Below, one piece after another: positions 18,927 through 28,402 of a DNA stretch of 64,000 nt. The notes beneath the pieces were generated by a model. It was given only the letters and a program-made list of their open reading frames with translations. It made no database searches and was not told the origin of the DNA. The position numbers and the translations under genes were made by a program. The first letter of the stretch is position 1. Every line of letters begins with the position of its first letter. Source of the DNA: DYRB01 sp963709645 (GTDB lineage Bacteria > Pseudomonadota > Gammaproteobacteria > Chromatiales > Chromatiaceae); contig CAVPXP010000031.1 of NCBI GenBank assembly GCA_963709645.1, forward strand, positions 1-64,000, read 5' to 3'.

Positions 18927-20345
18927 ATGAGAATGACGTCCACCCCCGCCAAGACCGCCGCCCGGACCCTGATTGTGGGGCTCGGCAAGACGGGACTTTC
19001 CTGCGCCCGCTACCTGCGGGCGCAGGGCACGGCGGTGGCGGTCACGGACTCGCGCACCAACCCGCCCGGACTGGATCAACTCCGACAGGAGTTGCCTGAC
19101 GTCGCGGTGTTCACTGGCGGCTTCCAACCGGAGGTCTTTGCCCTGGCCGACCGCCTGGTGGTGAGCCCCGGGGTGCCCCTCGGCGAGCCCCTGATTCAGA
19201 CCGCGCTGACCCGCGGCGTGCCGGTCCTGGGCGACATCGAGCTATTTGCCCAGGCACTCCGTGCCCCGGTGGCGTCCAAGCAGGCAACCGATCCTGCGTT
19301 GCCGGCAGGCGCGCCGTCCGTGGTGGCCATCACCGGGTCCAACGGCAAGAGCACGGTCACCACGCTGGTGGGACTGATGGCGAACCTGGCCGGGATCAGG
19401 GCGGCAGTGGGCGGCAATCTTGGCGAGCCGGCGCTCGACCTGTTCGACCCGGCAGTGACCCTCTATGTCCTGGAGTTGTCCAGCTTCCAGCTTGAGACCA
19501 CCGCCAGCCTGCGCCCGCGGGCGGCGACGGTCCTGAACCTTTCCCCGGATCACATGGACCGTTATTCGGACTACGCCGCCTATGTGGCCGCCAAGGCGCG
19601 CATCTACCAGGGCACCGAGGTCGCCGTGGTCAATCGCGACGACCCCACGGCGGCCGCCATACCCCACGACGCGGCCATGGAGATCGGCTTCACCTTGAGC
19701 AGTCCCTCCCGCCCGGGAGACTTCGGGCTCCTCGTCCGACCGGATGGGATTTGGTTCGCCCGCGGCGACAGGCCCTTGCTGCCAGCGGCGGACCTCAGGA
19801 TCCCCGGCCGTCACAACTTGGCCAATGCCCTGGCGGCGCTCGCCCTGGCCAGTGCTGCAGGCCTCCCGGAGGGCGCCGCGATGGAGGCCCTGCGCAGCTT
19901 CCGAGGCCTGCCTCACCGGAGCGTCCTGGTGGGCAGCCGGGACGGGGTCCGCTGGTACGACGACTCCAAGGGGACCAACCCCGGAGCCACAGTGGCGGCC
20001 CTGGAAGGCCTGGTAGAGCCAGATTCGCCGGCACGAGTGGTGCTCATCGCGGGCGGCGACGGAAAGGGGGCCGACTTCAGACCCCTGGGGCCGGCGGTGG
20101 AGCGAGCCGCACGGGCGGTGGTCCTGATGGGGCGGGACGCCGCCTTGATCGAGAAAGTGGTGGCCGATCGAGTCCCGGTCCTGCACGCCGCCGACATGGC
20201 GGACGCCGTCCGACTAGCGGCGGGGGCCGCCCAGCCTGGGGACGCCGTCCTTCTTTCCCCAGCCTGCGCCAGCTTCGACATGTTCGACAACTACGAGCAC
20301 CGCGGGCGTATCTTCACCGAAACGGTAGGGAAGTGGATCGCATGA
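18927..20345 (+). CDS. murD: UDP-MurNAc-L-alanine:D-glutamate ligase MurD
   Basis: MurD adds D-glutamate to UDP-MurNAc-L-Ala in the cytosol. The 472-residue frame has an N-terminal UDP-binding Rossmann segment (LIVGLGKTGLSCARYL), the ATP loop ITGSNGKSTVTTLVG, LELSSFQLE, LNLSPDHMDRYSDYAAYVAAKARIY with the lysine-containing helix, and DDSKGTNPGATVAAL. All are typical. It starts seven bases after mraY and its stop overlaps the ftsW start (ATGA). Confidence 0.96.
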   Translation: MRMTSTPAKTAARTLIVGLGKTGLSCARYLRAQGTAVAVTDSRTNPPGLDQLRQELPDVAVFTGGFQPEVFALADRLVVSPGVPLGEPLIQTALTRGVPVLGDIELFAQALRAPVASKQATDPALPAGAPSVVAITGSNGKSTVTTLVGLMANLAGIRAAVGGNLGEPALDLFDPAVTLYVLELSSFQLETTASLRPRAATVLNLSPDHMDRYSDYAAYVAAKARIYQGTEVAVVNRDDPTAAAIPHDAAMEIGFTLSSPSRPGDFGLLVRPDGIWFARGDRPLLPAADLRIPGRHNLANALAALALASAAGLPEGAAMEALRSFRGLPHRSVLVGSRDGVRWYDDSKGTNPGATVAALEGLVEPDSPARVVLIAGGDGKGADFRPLGPAVERAARAVVLMGRDAALIEKVVADRVPVLHAADMADAVRLAAGAAQPGDAVLLSPACASFDMFDNYEHRGRIFTETVGKWIA

Positions 20346-21634
20346 ACGCGCCTATGCCCTCCAGCAACGCTCACCACCCCAGCCATCAACCCGGCCACGG
20401 GGGGACGCAGAACGCGGCCCAACGCCGCCGCCAAGGACGCCTCCCGGCGCTCGACTACAGCCTCCTGCTGTGCGCGCTGGGAATTACCGCATTTGGCTTC
20501 GTCATGGTCGCCTCCGCCTCCCTGCCCGTGGCCGACCACACCTATGGCTCGCCCTTCCACTTCGTGCTCCGGCACAGCCTGGCGCTTGGTCTGGCCCTGG
20601 GGGCCGGGTTGCTGTGTTTCGCAGTCCCGGTCCGCTGGTGGGAGCGGGCCGGGCTCATGCTGTTCCTGATCGGGCTGGCCATGCTCGTTCTTGTCCTGGT
20701 CCCCGGGGTGGGGCGCTCGGCGAACGGGGCTACGCGATGGATTCCGTTGGGCCCGCTCAACCTCCAGAGCTCGGAGTTTATGAAGTTTTTCGCGGTCATC
20801 TACGTCTCCGGCTACCTGGTGCGCCGCCAGACCGAGGTGGCGAGCAGCGTCCTGGGCTTCATCCGACCCATGATCCTGATGGCCGTGGCCAGCGCGCTGA
20901 TCCTCGCCGAGCCGGACTTCGGAACCACCGCGGTCATGCTCGCAACAATCATGGGCCTGCTCTTCCTGGGCGGGGTCCGGGCGGTCAATTTCGCCGTTCT
21001 CACGGGCATGGTCGGGGCGGCCCTGGCGGCACTGGTCATCTACGAGCCCTACCGACTGGAGCGACTGCTCAACTTCATTCACCCCTTCGCAGACCCCTAC
21101 AACAAGGGCTTTCAGCTCAGCCAGGCCCTGATCGCCTTCGGCCGGGGAGAGTGGCTGGGGGTGGGGCTTGGCCACGGCATCCAGAAGCAGTTCTTCCTCC
21201 CGGAGGCCCACACCGATTTTCTGATGGCAGTGGTAGGGGAGGAATTCGGCTTCGCTGGGGTCGCGATGGTCATCCTCGCCTTCTCTTTCCTGGTCTGGCG
21301 AGCCTTCGATATCGGGGTCCGGGCTCAGCGCCAGGGCGACCTCTTCGCCGCCTACCTCGCCCATGGCCTGGGTCTCGGGCTGGGCTTGCAGGCCTTCATC
21401 AACATCGGGGTCAACGTCGGGCTCCTGCCGACCAAGGGCCTGACCATGCCCTTCATGAGCTATGGCAGCAACAGCCTGATCGTTGCCCTCATGGCGGTCG
21501 GGGTGCTGCTGCGCGTCGACCGGACCCTCCGCCTGGCGGACAGGGACGGCGGACTGGCGACAAGCACCGGGGCGACCCACGGCACGACCGCCTGGGCTAC
21601 ATCCGAGGGAGGACCGCCATGGGCTCGTGTGTAG
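20342..21634 (+). CDS. ftsW: Septal peptidoglycan glycosyltransferase FtsW
   Basis: FtsW is the SEDS-family polymerase that extends glycan strands at the septum with FtsI. The product is about 430 residues. It has a long polar N-terminal tail (roughly residues 1-40, His, Gln and Arg rich), then around ten membrane helices. Family motifs include NGATRWIPLG, QSSEFMKFF, AEPDFGTTAV, PFADPYNKGFQLSQALIAFGRG and LPTKGLTMPFMSYGSNS. The start ATG 20342 overlaps the murD stop; the 3' end overlaps murG by 16 bases. Confidence 0.95.
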   Translation: MNAPMPSSNAHHPSHQPGHGGTQNAAQRRRQGRLPALDYSLLLCALGITAFGFVMVASASLPVADHTYGSPFHFVLRHSLALGLALGAGLLCFAVPVRWWERAGLMLFLIGLAMLVLVLVPGVGRSANGATRWIPLGPLNLQSSEFMKFFAVIYVSGYLVRRQTEVASSVLGFIRPMILMAVASALILAEPDFGTTAVMLATIMGLLFLGGVRAVNFAVLTGMVGAALAALVIYEPYRLERLLNFIHPFADPYNKGFQLSQALIAFGRGEWLGVGLGHGIQKQFFLPEAHTDFLMAVVGEEFGFAGVAMVILAFSFLVWRAFDIGVRAQRQGDLFAAYLAHGLGLGLGLQAFINIGVNVGLLPTKGLTMPFMSYGSNSLIVALMAVGVLLRVDRTLRLADRDGGLATSTGATHGTTAWATSEGGPPWARV

Positions 21635-22707
21635 CGGTCATGGCCGGGGGCACCGGCGGCCACGTCTTCCCCGCCCTAGCGGTAGCCGAGCACCTTCGCG
21701 CCGAGGGCATCGAGGTCTTTTGGATCGGGACCCGACGCGGCATGGAGGCGCGACTGGTCCCCCAGCGCGGTTTCTCCATGGAGTGGATCGGCATCGAGGG
21801 ACTGCGAGGCAAGGGTCTGGCGACCCTCGCCCTTGCCCCTTTCCGCCTCGCTGCCGCACTCTGGCAGGCGGGGCGGATACTGCGCCGGCGGCGCCCCGCG
21901 GCGGTACTCGGGATGGGCGGCTTCGCCTCCGGCCCAGGCGGACTCATGGCCCGGGTCCTCGGCCTGCCCCTGGTGATCCACGAGCAAAATCGCGTCCCGG
22001 GATTGACCAACCAGTGGCTGGCACGCATTGCCGCGCGGGTCTTCGAGGCCTTCCCGGGGAGCTTCCCCCCGGCTCGGGGGGCCGTCGCCTGCGGCAACCC
22101 GGTGCGAGCGGAGATCGCCGCACTGCCCGCCCCGGACGAGCGCCTCGCTCCGCGCCTGCAAGGCCCCGGACCCCGCCGCCTGTTGGTGCTGGGTGGGTCA
22201 CTGGGGGCCAAGGTTCTGAACCAAACCCTGCCGCTGGCCCTGGGGCGGATCAATGCGAAGCAGCGCCCACAGGTCCGTCACCAAGCCGGCGACCGCACCC
22301 TGGCCGAGGCCGAGCAGGGCTACGCCCAGGCAGGGGTCACCGCCGAGGTAACCCCCTTCATAGCCGACATGGCCGAGGCCTATGCCTGGGCGGATTTTGT
22401 CGTCTGCCGGGCGGGGGCCCTGACGGTATCCGAGCTGGCCGCCGTCGGACTCCCGGCCATCCTGGTCCCTTATCCGCATGCTGTGGACGACCATCAGACC
22501 GGAAACGCCCGCTTTCTCTCTGAGGCCGGTGCAGCACGCCTGATCCCCCAGACCGATCTGACCGCGGAGAACCTGGCCCGCCAGCTCATGGCCCTGCTGG
22601 GCGACCCGGCCCTGCTCCTGACTATGGCTCGGACAGCCCGTGCCAAGGCCCAACCCGATGCCGCAAAACGGGTGGCCACCGCCTGCCGCGAGGTACAAAG
22701 GACGTGA
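21619..22707 (+). CDS. murG: Lipid II synthase MurG
   Basis: MurG transfers GlcNAc to lipid I on the cytoplasmic face of the membrane, producing lipid II. The product is 362 residues. Glycine-rich loops typical of GT-B enzymes are seen: MAGGTGGHVFPALAVA, VLGMGGFASGPGG, HEQNRVPGLTN, LVLGGSLGAKVLNQ, and VCRAGALTVSELAAVGLPAILVP. ATG 21619 is preceded by GAGGGAGGA. The start lies inside the ftsW 3' end, consistent with coupled translation. Confidence 0.96.
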   Translation: MGSCVAVMAGGTGGHVFPALAVAEHLRAEGIEVFWIGTRRGMEARLVPQRGFSMEWIGIEGLRGKGLATLALAPFRLAAALWQAGRILRRRRPAAVLGMGGFASGPGGLMARVLGLPLVIHEQNRVPGLTNQWLARIAARVFEAFPGSFPPARGAVACGNPVRAEIAALPAPDERLAPRLQGPGPRRLLVLGGSLGAKVLNQTLPLALGRINAKQRPQVRHQAGDRTLAEAEQGYAQAGVTAEVTPFIADMAEAYAWADFVVCRAGALTVSELAAVGLPAILVPYPHAVDDHQTGNARFLSEAGAARLIPQTDLTAENLARQLMALLGDPALLLTMARTARAKAQPDAAKRVATACREVQRT

Positions 22708-24167
22708 ACGCTCACAAGACCCACGACGCCTCTCGTATGGGCCGGACCCGCCGCCTCCACTTCATCGGCGTGGGCGGGGCTGGCATGAGCGGCATTGCCG
22801 AGTTGATGTCCAACCTGGGCTATGAGGTCTCCGGCTCGGACCGGCGGGAGAGCGAGGTGACCCGCCGCCTCCGCGGGCTGGGCGTCGATGTCCACATCGG
22901 TCACACGACCGAGCACGTCGAGGACGTCGACGCGGTGGTGGTTTCTACAGCTATCGACGAGGCAAACCCGGAGATCGTCGCCGCCCGCGCCCGACGCATC
23001 CCTGTGGTGCGCCGGGCCGAAATGCTTGCCGAGCTGATGCGCTTCTACTACGGCGTGGCGGTAGCCGGGACCCACGGCAAGACCACCACCACCAGCCTCG
23101 TCACCAGCATCCTCGCTGAGGGGGGCCTTGATCCGACCTTCGTCATCGGCGGCCGCCTCAACAGCGCCGGGGCTAACGCCCGGCTGGGGACGACCAAGTA
23201 TCTGGTCGCTGAGGCCGATGAGAGCGACGCCTCCTTCCTGTTCCTCCAACCCATGGTATCGATCGTCACGAACATCGACGCCGACCACATGCGCACCTAC
23301 GGCAACGACTTCAGCCGCCTGCGCAGCACCTTCATGGAGTTTATCCACCACTTGCCGTTCTACGGACTGGCGGTGCTGTGCATCGACGACGACGAGGTGC
23401 GCTCCTTGCTGCCCATGATCGCCCGCCCGATACGGACCTATGGGACCTGCCCGGAGGCGGACCTGCGCGCCGAGAACATTTCCCAGGACGGGCTGCGTAT
23501 GCACTTCACGGTGGTCGGCAACGCCTTGGACGTCCCCATGCGGGTGGAGCTGAACCTCCCCGGACGCCACAACGTCCTCAACGCCCTGGCCGCCATCTCC
23601 GTCGCACTGGAACTCGGGGTGGACGAGGAGTCCATCCGCCGGGCACTGACGGGCTTCGCTGGGATTGGACGGCGCTTCGTGGTCGACGAGGTGACCGATT
23701 TCGCGGGCCGTCACCTGACCCTAGTGGACGATTATGGCCACCACCCCCGGGAGCTGGCCGCAACCCTAGAGGCCGCACGCAACGGCTGGCCGGAGCGCCG
23801 CCTGGTACTGGTCTTCCAGCCCCACAGGTACACCCGGACTCAGGAGCAGTTCGAGGACTTTGTGCAAGTTTTGTCGAGCGCCGACCTGCTCGTCCTGTGC
23901 GAGGTCTACCCGGCCGGGGAGGCCCCAATCGCTGGGGCAGACGGCCGCAGCCTGAGCCGCGCCATCCGGGCCCGCGGCGAGATCGATCCCGTGTTCGTCC
24001 AAGACCTTGCAGAGATTCCCAAGGTGCTCGGCAACCTGCTCGCCGACGGCGACCTGGTGCTCCTGATGGGTGCCGGGGACATTGGCGCCTTGGCTCAGCG
24101 CCTGCCGGAGATCCTACGTACAGAGTCACCCAAGAGCGGGGAGGTGGACCATGGCACCGCGTCCTAG
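22704..24167 (+). CDS. murC: UDP-MurNAc:L-alanine ligase MurC
   Basis: MurC adds L-alanine to UDP-MurNAc, the first peptide step. The 487-residue product has an N-terminal HFIGVGGAGMSGIAEL dinucleotide-like loop, the ATP loop VAGTHGKTTTTSLV, EADESDASFLFLQP, NIDADHM, and VDDYGHHPRELAATL. All catalytic motifs are normal. GTG 22704 overlaps the murG stop. After murC there is a 141-base gap before murB, the largest gap inside the mur part of the operon; I see no gene in it. Confidence 0.96.
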   Translation: MNAHKTHDASRMGRTRRLHFIGVGGAGMSGIAELMSNLGYEVSGSDRRESEVTRRLRGLGVDVHIGHTTEHVEDVDAVVVSTAIDEANPEIVAARARRIPVVRRAEMLAELMRFYYGVAVAGTHGKTTTTSLVTSILAEGGLDPTFVIGGRLNSAGANARLGTTKYLVAEADESDASFLFLQPMVSIVTNIDADHMRTYGNDFSRLRSTFMEFIHHLPFYGLAVLCIDDDEVRSLLPMIARPIRTYGTCPEADLRAENISQDGLRMHFTVVGNALDVPMRVELNLPGRHNVLNALAAISVALELGVDEESIRRALTGFAGIGRRFVVDEVTDFAGRHLTLVDDYGHHPRELAATLEAARNGWPERRLVLVFQPHRYTRTQEQFEDFVQVLSSADLLVLCEVYPAGEAPIAGADGRSLSRAIRARGEIDPVFVQDLAEIPKVLGNLLADGDLVLLMGAGDIGALAQRLPEILRTESPKSGEVDHGTAS

Positions 24168-24308
24168 ACGTCATCTTCGCCTCGGCTGCGGCGAGGCGCT
24201 GGGCCCTGTGGCAACTACGGTTCTGCCCATCAGCCCCCCCCGGGCACAGGCGGCCTGGCCCAGGGGCCGCGCCATGCCCAGACTCCAGATCGGGGTGCTT
24301 CGGCAGCC

Positions 24309-25199
24309 ATGAACACAGAGGGTCTCCGCGGCGAGCTGTACCTGGACGAGCCCCTCGCCCGCCACACCAGTTGGCGGGTGGGGGGGCCGGCGCGGCGCCT
24401 CTATCGCCCCGCAGACGCCGCGGACCTCGCGGTGTTCTTGCGCCGTCTAGACCCGGAGGAGCCGCTCCTGTGGGTCGGCCTTGGTAGCAACCTCCTGGTG
24501 GCCGATGCAGGCTTTCCCGGAACTGTGGTTGAAACCCAGGGGTGCCTCAAGAACCTCGGGGCTGTCGGCGACCTTGAGGTGCGCGCCGAGGCTGGCGTGT
24601 CCTGCGCCAAGGTGTCGCGCTTCGCCGCCCGCCGCGGCCTGATCGGCGTCGAGTTCCTGGCCGGCATCCCCGGGACCATGGGCGGGGCACTGGCCATGAA
24701 TGCCGGCGCCTGGGGCAGTGAAACCTGGACCCCCGTGGCCTTGGTACGGACCATCGACCGCCGGGGCGAGGTCCGCGAGCGCCCCCCCGAAGATTTCCGG
24801 GTCGGCTACCGCCAGGTGGGCGCCCCAGCAGGGGAGTGGTTCTTGGATGTCGAGATCTCCCTCTCCCAAGGCGATATCGAAGCGGCGGCGGCGCGCATCC
24901 GCGAGCTGCTGGACCGCCGCACTCAGACTCAACCCACCAGCCTGCCGACCTGCGGCTCAGTCTTTCGCAACCCCCCGGGGGGCTTTGCGGCTCGACTGAT
25001 CGTAGCCGCCGGACTCAAGGGATTCACGATCGGCGGGGCACAAGTCTCGGAGACGCATGCGAACTTCATTATCAACACCGGCTCGGCCAGCGCGGCCGAC
25101 ATCGCCCAGGTCATTGACCATGTGCGTGAGCGGGTCGAGGCGACGAGCGGGGTCTGTCTGGTGACTGAAGTCAGGCAAGTCGGGGGGGAGGCGACATGA
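24309..25199 (+). CDS. murB: UDP-N-acetylenolpyruvoylglucosamine reductase MurB
   Basis: MurB is the FAD- and NADPH-dependent enzyme that makes UDP-MurNAc. The product is 296 residues, the size of the type IIa enzymes. FAD-binding motifs WVGLGSNLLVAD and GIPGTMGGALAMNAGAWG are visible. The catalytic serine lies in CGSVFRNPPG and the glutamate in CLVTEVRQVG. The start ATG 24309 gives the N-terminus HTSWRVGGPA expected of the family. The stop overlaps the ddl start. Confidence 0.96.
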   Translation: MNTEGLRGELYLDEPLARHTSWRVGGPARRLYRPADAADLAVFLRRLDPEEPLLWVGLGSNLLVADAGFPGTVVETQGCLKNLGAVGDLEVRAEAGVSCAKVSRFAARRGLIGVEFLAGIPGTMGGALAMNAGAWGSETWTPVALVRTIDRRGEVRERPPEDFRVGYRQVGAPAGEWFLDVEISLSQGDIEAAAARIRELLDRRTQTQPTSLPTCGSVFRNPPGGFAARLIVAAGLKGFTIGGAQVSETHANFIINTGSASAADIAQVIDHVRERVEATSGVCLVTEVRQVGGEAT

Positions 25200-26119
25200 C
25201 GACTCGCCCGTCCATATTCGGAAAGGTAGCCGTGCTCATGGGAGGGCGAGCCGCCGAGCGGGACGTCTCCCTCAAGAGCGGCAAGGCGGTGCTGGATGCC
25301 TTGCTGCGCTGCGGTGTGGATGCCCACGCCGTCGACCCCCAGGCCGATGTCCTGGAGCGCCTGCGTGAAGGCGGATTCGACCGTGCCTTCATCGTCCTGC
25401 ATGGACGCGGCGGAGAGGACGGGGTCATGCAGGGGGCACTCGAAACCATCGGCATCCCCTACACGGGGTCGGGTGTTCTGGGCTCGGCGCTCGGCATGGA
25501 CAAGTACCGCTGCAAACTCCTGTGGCGCGGCTGCGGCCTGCCCACGGCGGACTTCGCGCTGCTGCGCAGCGCGTCCGACCTGCCTCGGGCCGAGGCGCTG
25601 GGCTTCCCGCTCATGATCAAGCCGGTCCGCGAGGGATCGAGCATCGGCATGGCCAAGGTCGAGGACGCCGCCGGGCTTGCGGACGCCTGGCACGAAGCGG
25701 CCCGCTTCGACGCCTTGGTTCTCGCGGAGCGGTGGATCAGCGGGCCGGAGTACACCTGCGCCATCCTCGGCACCGAGGCGCTGCCCGTAATCAGGCTGGA
25801 GACCCCTCGCGCCTTCTACGACTACGAGGCCAAGTACCAGTCGGACAGCACCCGTTACCTCTGCCCCTGTGGGTTGGCGCCGGAGGAGGAGATGCGCCTG
25901 CAAAACATTGCCTTGGATGCCTTTCAGGCCGTCGGGGCCTCCGGCTGGGGCCGCGTGGACATCATGGTGGACCAGGACCTGGGCCCGCAGCTCTTGGAGA
26001 TCAACACAGTGCCGGGCATGACCGACCACAGCCTGGTGCCCATGGCGGCACAAGCTGGGGGACTTGGATTCGACGACCTGGTTTTGCAGATTCTGGAGAC
26101 AATTCGTGACAACGCCTGA
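25196..26119 (+). CDS. ddl: D-alanine:D-alanine ligase
   Basis: This ATP-grasp ligase makes D-Ala-D-Ala for MurF. The product is 307 residues, typical of DdlB. It has VLMGGRAAERDVSLKSG at the N-terminus, FIVLHGRGGEDGVMQG, TGSGVLGSALGMDK, PLMIKPVREGSSIGMAK (ATP-binding lysines), and GRVDIMVDQDLGPQLLEINTVPGMTDHSLVP at the C-terminus. ATG 25196 overlaps the murB stop. Its 3' end overlaps ftsQ by 14 bases. Confidence 0.96.
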   Translation: MTTRPSIFGKVAVLMGGRAAERDVSLKSGKAVLDALLRCGVDAHAVDPQADVLERLREGGFDRAFIVLHGRGGEDGVMQGALETIGIPYTGSGVLGSALGMDKYRCKLLWRGCGLPTADFALLRSASDLPRAEALGFPLMIKPVREGSSIGMAKVEDAAGLADAWHEAARFDALVLAERWISGPEYTCAILGTEALPVIRLETPRAFYDYEAKYQSDSTRYLCPCGLAPEEEMRLQNIALDAFQAVGASGWGRVDIMVDQDLGPQLLEINTVPGMTDHSLVPMAAQAGGLGFDDLVLQILETIRDNA

Positions 26120-26969
26120 TGCGACACAGACCGCGCCCACCTCGACCGCCGTCACGCTGACCGCGTTGCGCTGGCTCATCGCCCTGCTGGTGGTGGCGGC
26201 CTCCATCGGGGCCGGGACCCTGGTGTTGCGGATGGAACCATCCCTCCTGCCTGTGCGTGTTGTCACGGTGGTTGGTGCCGTCCATCGGCTGTCGGCCCCC
26301 ATCCTGGCACGCACTGTGACCGAGCACCTCCAGAGCGGCATCCTGACCCAGGACCTCAGGGTCCTGAAGAACGCGGTCGAAGCCTTGCCCTGGGTTCACT
26401 CGGCGACCCTGCGCCGGATTTGGCCGGACCAGATCGAGCTCTCGGTCACTGAGCACCAACCGATGGCCCGCTGGGGCGACAACGGATTGGTGACGGCCGA
26501 GGGGGTCGTGTTCCGGCCGGAGACGGACTCGCTCCCCCCTGGACTACCGCGACTGGTGGGCGATGACTCCCAGGCCCCCAAGGTTGCTGCGAGCTACCTC
26601 GACTGGCGGGACCGGGTAGCGGCCCTGGGGTTACGCATCGTTACCCTGGCCCTGGATCCCAGAGGGGCCTGGACCCTGAACCTGGCCAACGGACTCCGGC
26701 TCGAGCTCGGTACAGAGCGGGTGGAGGAGCGCTTGGGGCGCTTCATCCACACCTATCCCCAGCTTGCCGCCGCGGGCCGGGCCGAGTTGATCGACGTGCG
26801 TTACACCAATGGCCTGGCGGTCCGCTGGGCCGAGGGTGCCGCCCCCGGCGATGCCGCGGTCGCACAGACGGAGTTGGCCGAACCTCGAGCCCCCGAGGCC
26901 AGGCCCGCACGTGCGAAGACACCAGGGGCCGCAGGCGAGGGCCGCAACAAATCACGGAACAAGGGTTGA
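26106..26969 (+). CDS. ftsQ: Cell division protein FtsQ
   Basis: FtsQ is a bitopic divisome protein that binds FtsB and FtsL. The product is 287 residues. It has a cytoplasmic tail, a transmembrane helix (WLIALLVVAASIGAGTLVL), a POTRA domain (VRVVTVVGAVHRLSAPILARTV) and the FtsQ domain (LPWVHSATLRRIWPDQIELSVTEHQPMARWGDNGLV). I prefer GTG 26106, with GGAG about ten bases upstream. An open frame extends to 26064 inside ddl. The C-terminal 40 residues are a low-complexity Ala, Glu, Arg and Lys tail. Confidence 0.92.
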   Translation: MTTPDATQTAPTSTAVTLTALRWLIALLVVAASIGAGTLVLRMEPSLLPVRVVTVVGAVHRLSAPILARTVTEHLQSGILTQDLRVLKNAVEALPWVHSATLRRIWPDQIELSVTEHQPMARWGDNGLVTAEGVVFRPETDSLPPGLPRLVGDDSQAPKVAASYLDWRDRVAALGLRIVTLALDPRGAWTLNLANGLRLELGTERVEERLGRFIHTYPQLAAAGRAELIDVRYTNGLAVRWAEGAAPGDAAVAQTELAEPRAPEARPARAKTPGAAGEGRNKSRNKG

Positions 26970-26974
26970 GCCTT

Positions 26975-28210
26975 ATGTCGCGTCGCAGTGATAAGAATCT
27001 GGTCGTTGGACTGGATATCGGTACATCCAAGATCGCCGCCCTGGTCGGAGAGGTGAAGGCAGACGACCGGATCGAGATCATCGGCTTGGGGACCCACCCA
27101 TCCCGCGGGCTCAAGAAGGGCGTGGTGGTCGACATCGAGTCCACTGTCGCCTCCATTCAGCGCGCGGTGGAAGAGGCCGAGCTCATGGCCGGGTGCGAGA
27201 TCCACTCGGTCCACGCCGGCATCGCCGGGAGCCATATCCGGAGCCTCAACTCCCACGGCATTACCGGAATCAAGGACCACGAGGTCACCCAGGCGGACGT
27301 CGATCGGGTCATCGAGGCAGCCCGCGCGGTCGCCATCCCGGCGGACCAGAAGATCCTGCACATCCTGCCCCAGGAATTCATCATCGACGGCCAGGAGGGC
27401 ATCCGTGAACCCATCGGCATGTGCGGCGTGAGACTGGAGGCGCGGGTGCACATGGTGACGGGCGCGGTGAGCGCGGCCCAGAACATCGTCAAGTGCATCC
27501 GCCGCTGCGGGCTGGAGGTCGAGGACCTGGTCCTGGAGCAGTTGAGCTCGAGCTACGCCGTCCTCAGCGAGGACGAGAAGGAACTGGGCGTCTGCCTGGT
27601 CGACATCGGGGGTGGCACCACGGACCTCGCGGTCTTCACCGACGGTGCCATCCGCCATACGGCGGTGATTCCCATCGCCGGGGACCAGGTCACCAACGAC
27701 ATCGCCGTGGCCCTGCGCACCCCGACCCAGTTTGCGGAGGCGATCAAGATCCGTCATGCGTGCGCCTTGGCGAATCTCGCCGGCCACGGCGAAACCATCG
27801 AGGTCCCGAGCATCGGCGAGCGCCCACCTCGACGGCTCTCGCGCCAGACCCTGGCAGAGGTGGTGGAGCCGCGCTACGAGGAACTGCTCACCCTCTTGCA
27901 GGGCGAGTTGCGGCGTAGTGGCTTCGAGGACCTGGTGGCCGGCGGCGTGGTGCTGACCGGCGGCAGCGCCAAGATGGAGGGGCTGGTGGAACTGGCCGAA
28001 GAGGTCTTCCACATGCCGGTCCGCCTGGGCGCGCCCCAGTACTTCACCGGTATGCAGGAGATCATCACCGATCCGATCTATTCCACGGGGGTGGGGCTGC
28101 TGATCTACGCACGCCAGCACCGCCTGGCATACCGCCAAGACCTGACCCAGGCACGCGGGTTCGCTTCCATTTGGGAGCGGATGAAAAGTTGGTTTCAAGG
28201 CAATTTCTGA
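26975..28210 (+). CDS. ftsA: Cell division protein FtsA
   Basis: FtsA is the actin-like protein that tethers FtsZ to the membrane. The 411-residue product has the N-terminal nucleotide loop VVGLDIGTSKIAALVGE, the 1C subdomain typical of FtsA, VCLVDIGGGTTDLAVF (phosphate 2), and the C-terminal amphipathic targeting helix (ASIWERMKSWFQGNF). ATG 26975 lies nine bases after AAGGG and is preferred to TTG 26966. After the gene comes a 192-base interval before ftsZ that holds AT-rich hexamers near 28320 and could contain an ftsZ promoter. Confidence 0.96.
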   Translation: MSRRSDKNLVVGLDIGTSKIAALVGEVKADDRIEIIGLGTHPSRGLKKGVVVDIESTVASIQRAVEEAELMAGCEIHSVHAGIAGSHIRSLNSHGITGIKDHEVTQADVDRVIEAARAVAIPADQKILHILPQEFIIDGQEGIREPIGMCGVRLEARVHMVTGAVSAAQNIVKCIRRCGLEVEDLVLEQLSSSYAVLSEDEKELGVCLVDIGGGTTDLAVFTDGAIRHTAVIPIAGDQVTNDIAVALRTPTQFAEAIKIRHACALANLAGHGETIEVPSIGERPPRRLSRQTLAEVVEPRYEELLTLLQGELRRSGFEDLVAGGVVLTGGSAKMEGLVELAEEVFHMPVRLGAPQYFTGMQEIITDPIYSTGVGLLIYARQHRLAYRQDLTQARGFASIWERMKSWFQGNF

Positions 28211-28402
28211 TCGCACCGCGTTCCAGCGGGAATTGCCGGGATGCAGGAACGCCACGGCGTCGCGGGAGGCGGCAATCAGGGATGGATGCCCGTTGCGGAA
28301 GGCAGGTACCGAGCGAGGCGAGTTGTATAGGGGGGGTTTCCGGCGACGGGCGGGGGTCCGGGTCGGGCGGGATCATCAAGCGAGCAAACGAGGCGACACA
28401 TC

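Noticed and set aside
17444..18988. A 514-codon open frame antisense to mraY
   Set aside because: It is the complement of a high-GC coding region, with low-complexity Gly, Asp and His content and no domain. mraY on the plus strand is certain.
20291..21580. A 429-codon open frame antisense to ftsW
   Set aside because: Shadow of ftsW: rich in His, Gln and Asp, without recognisable motifs.
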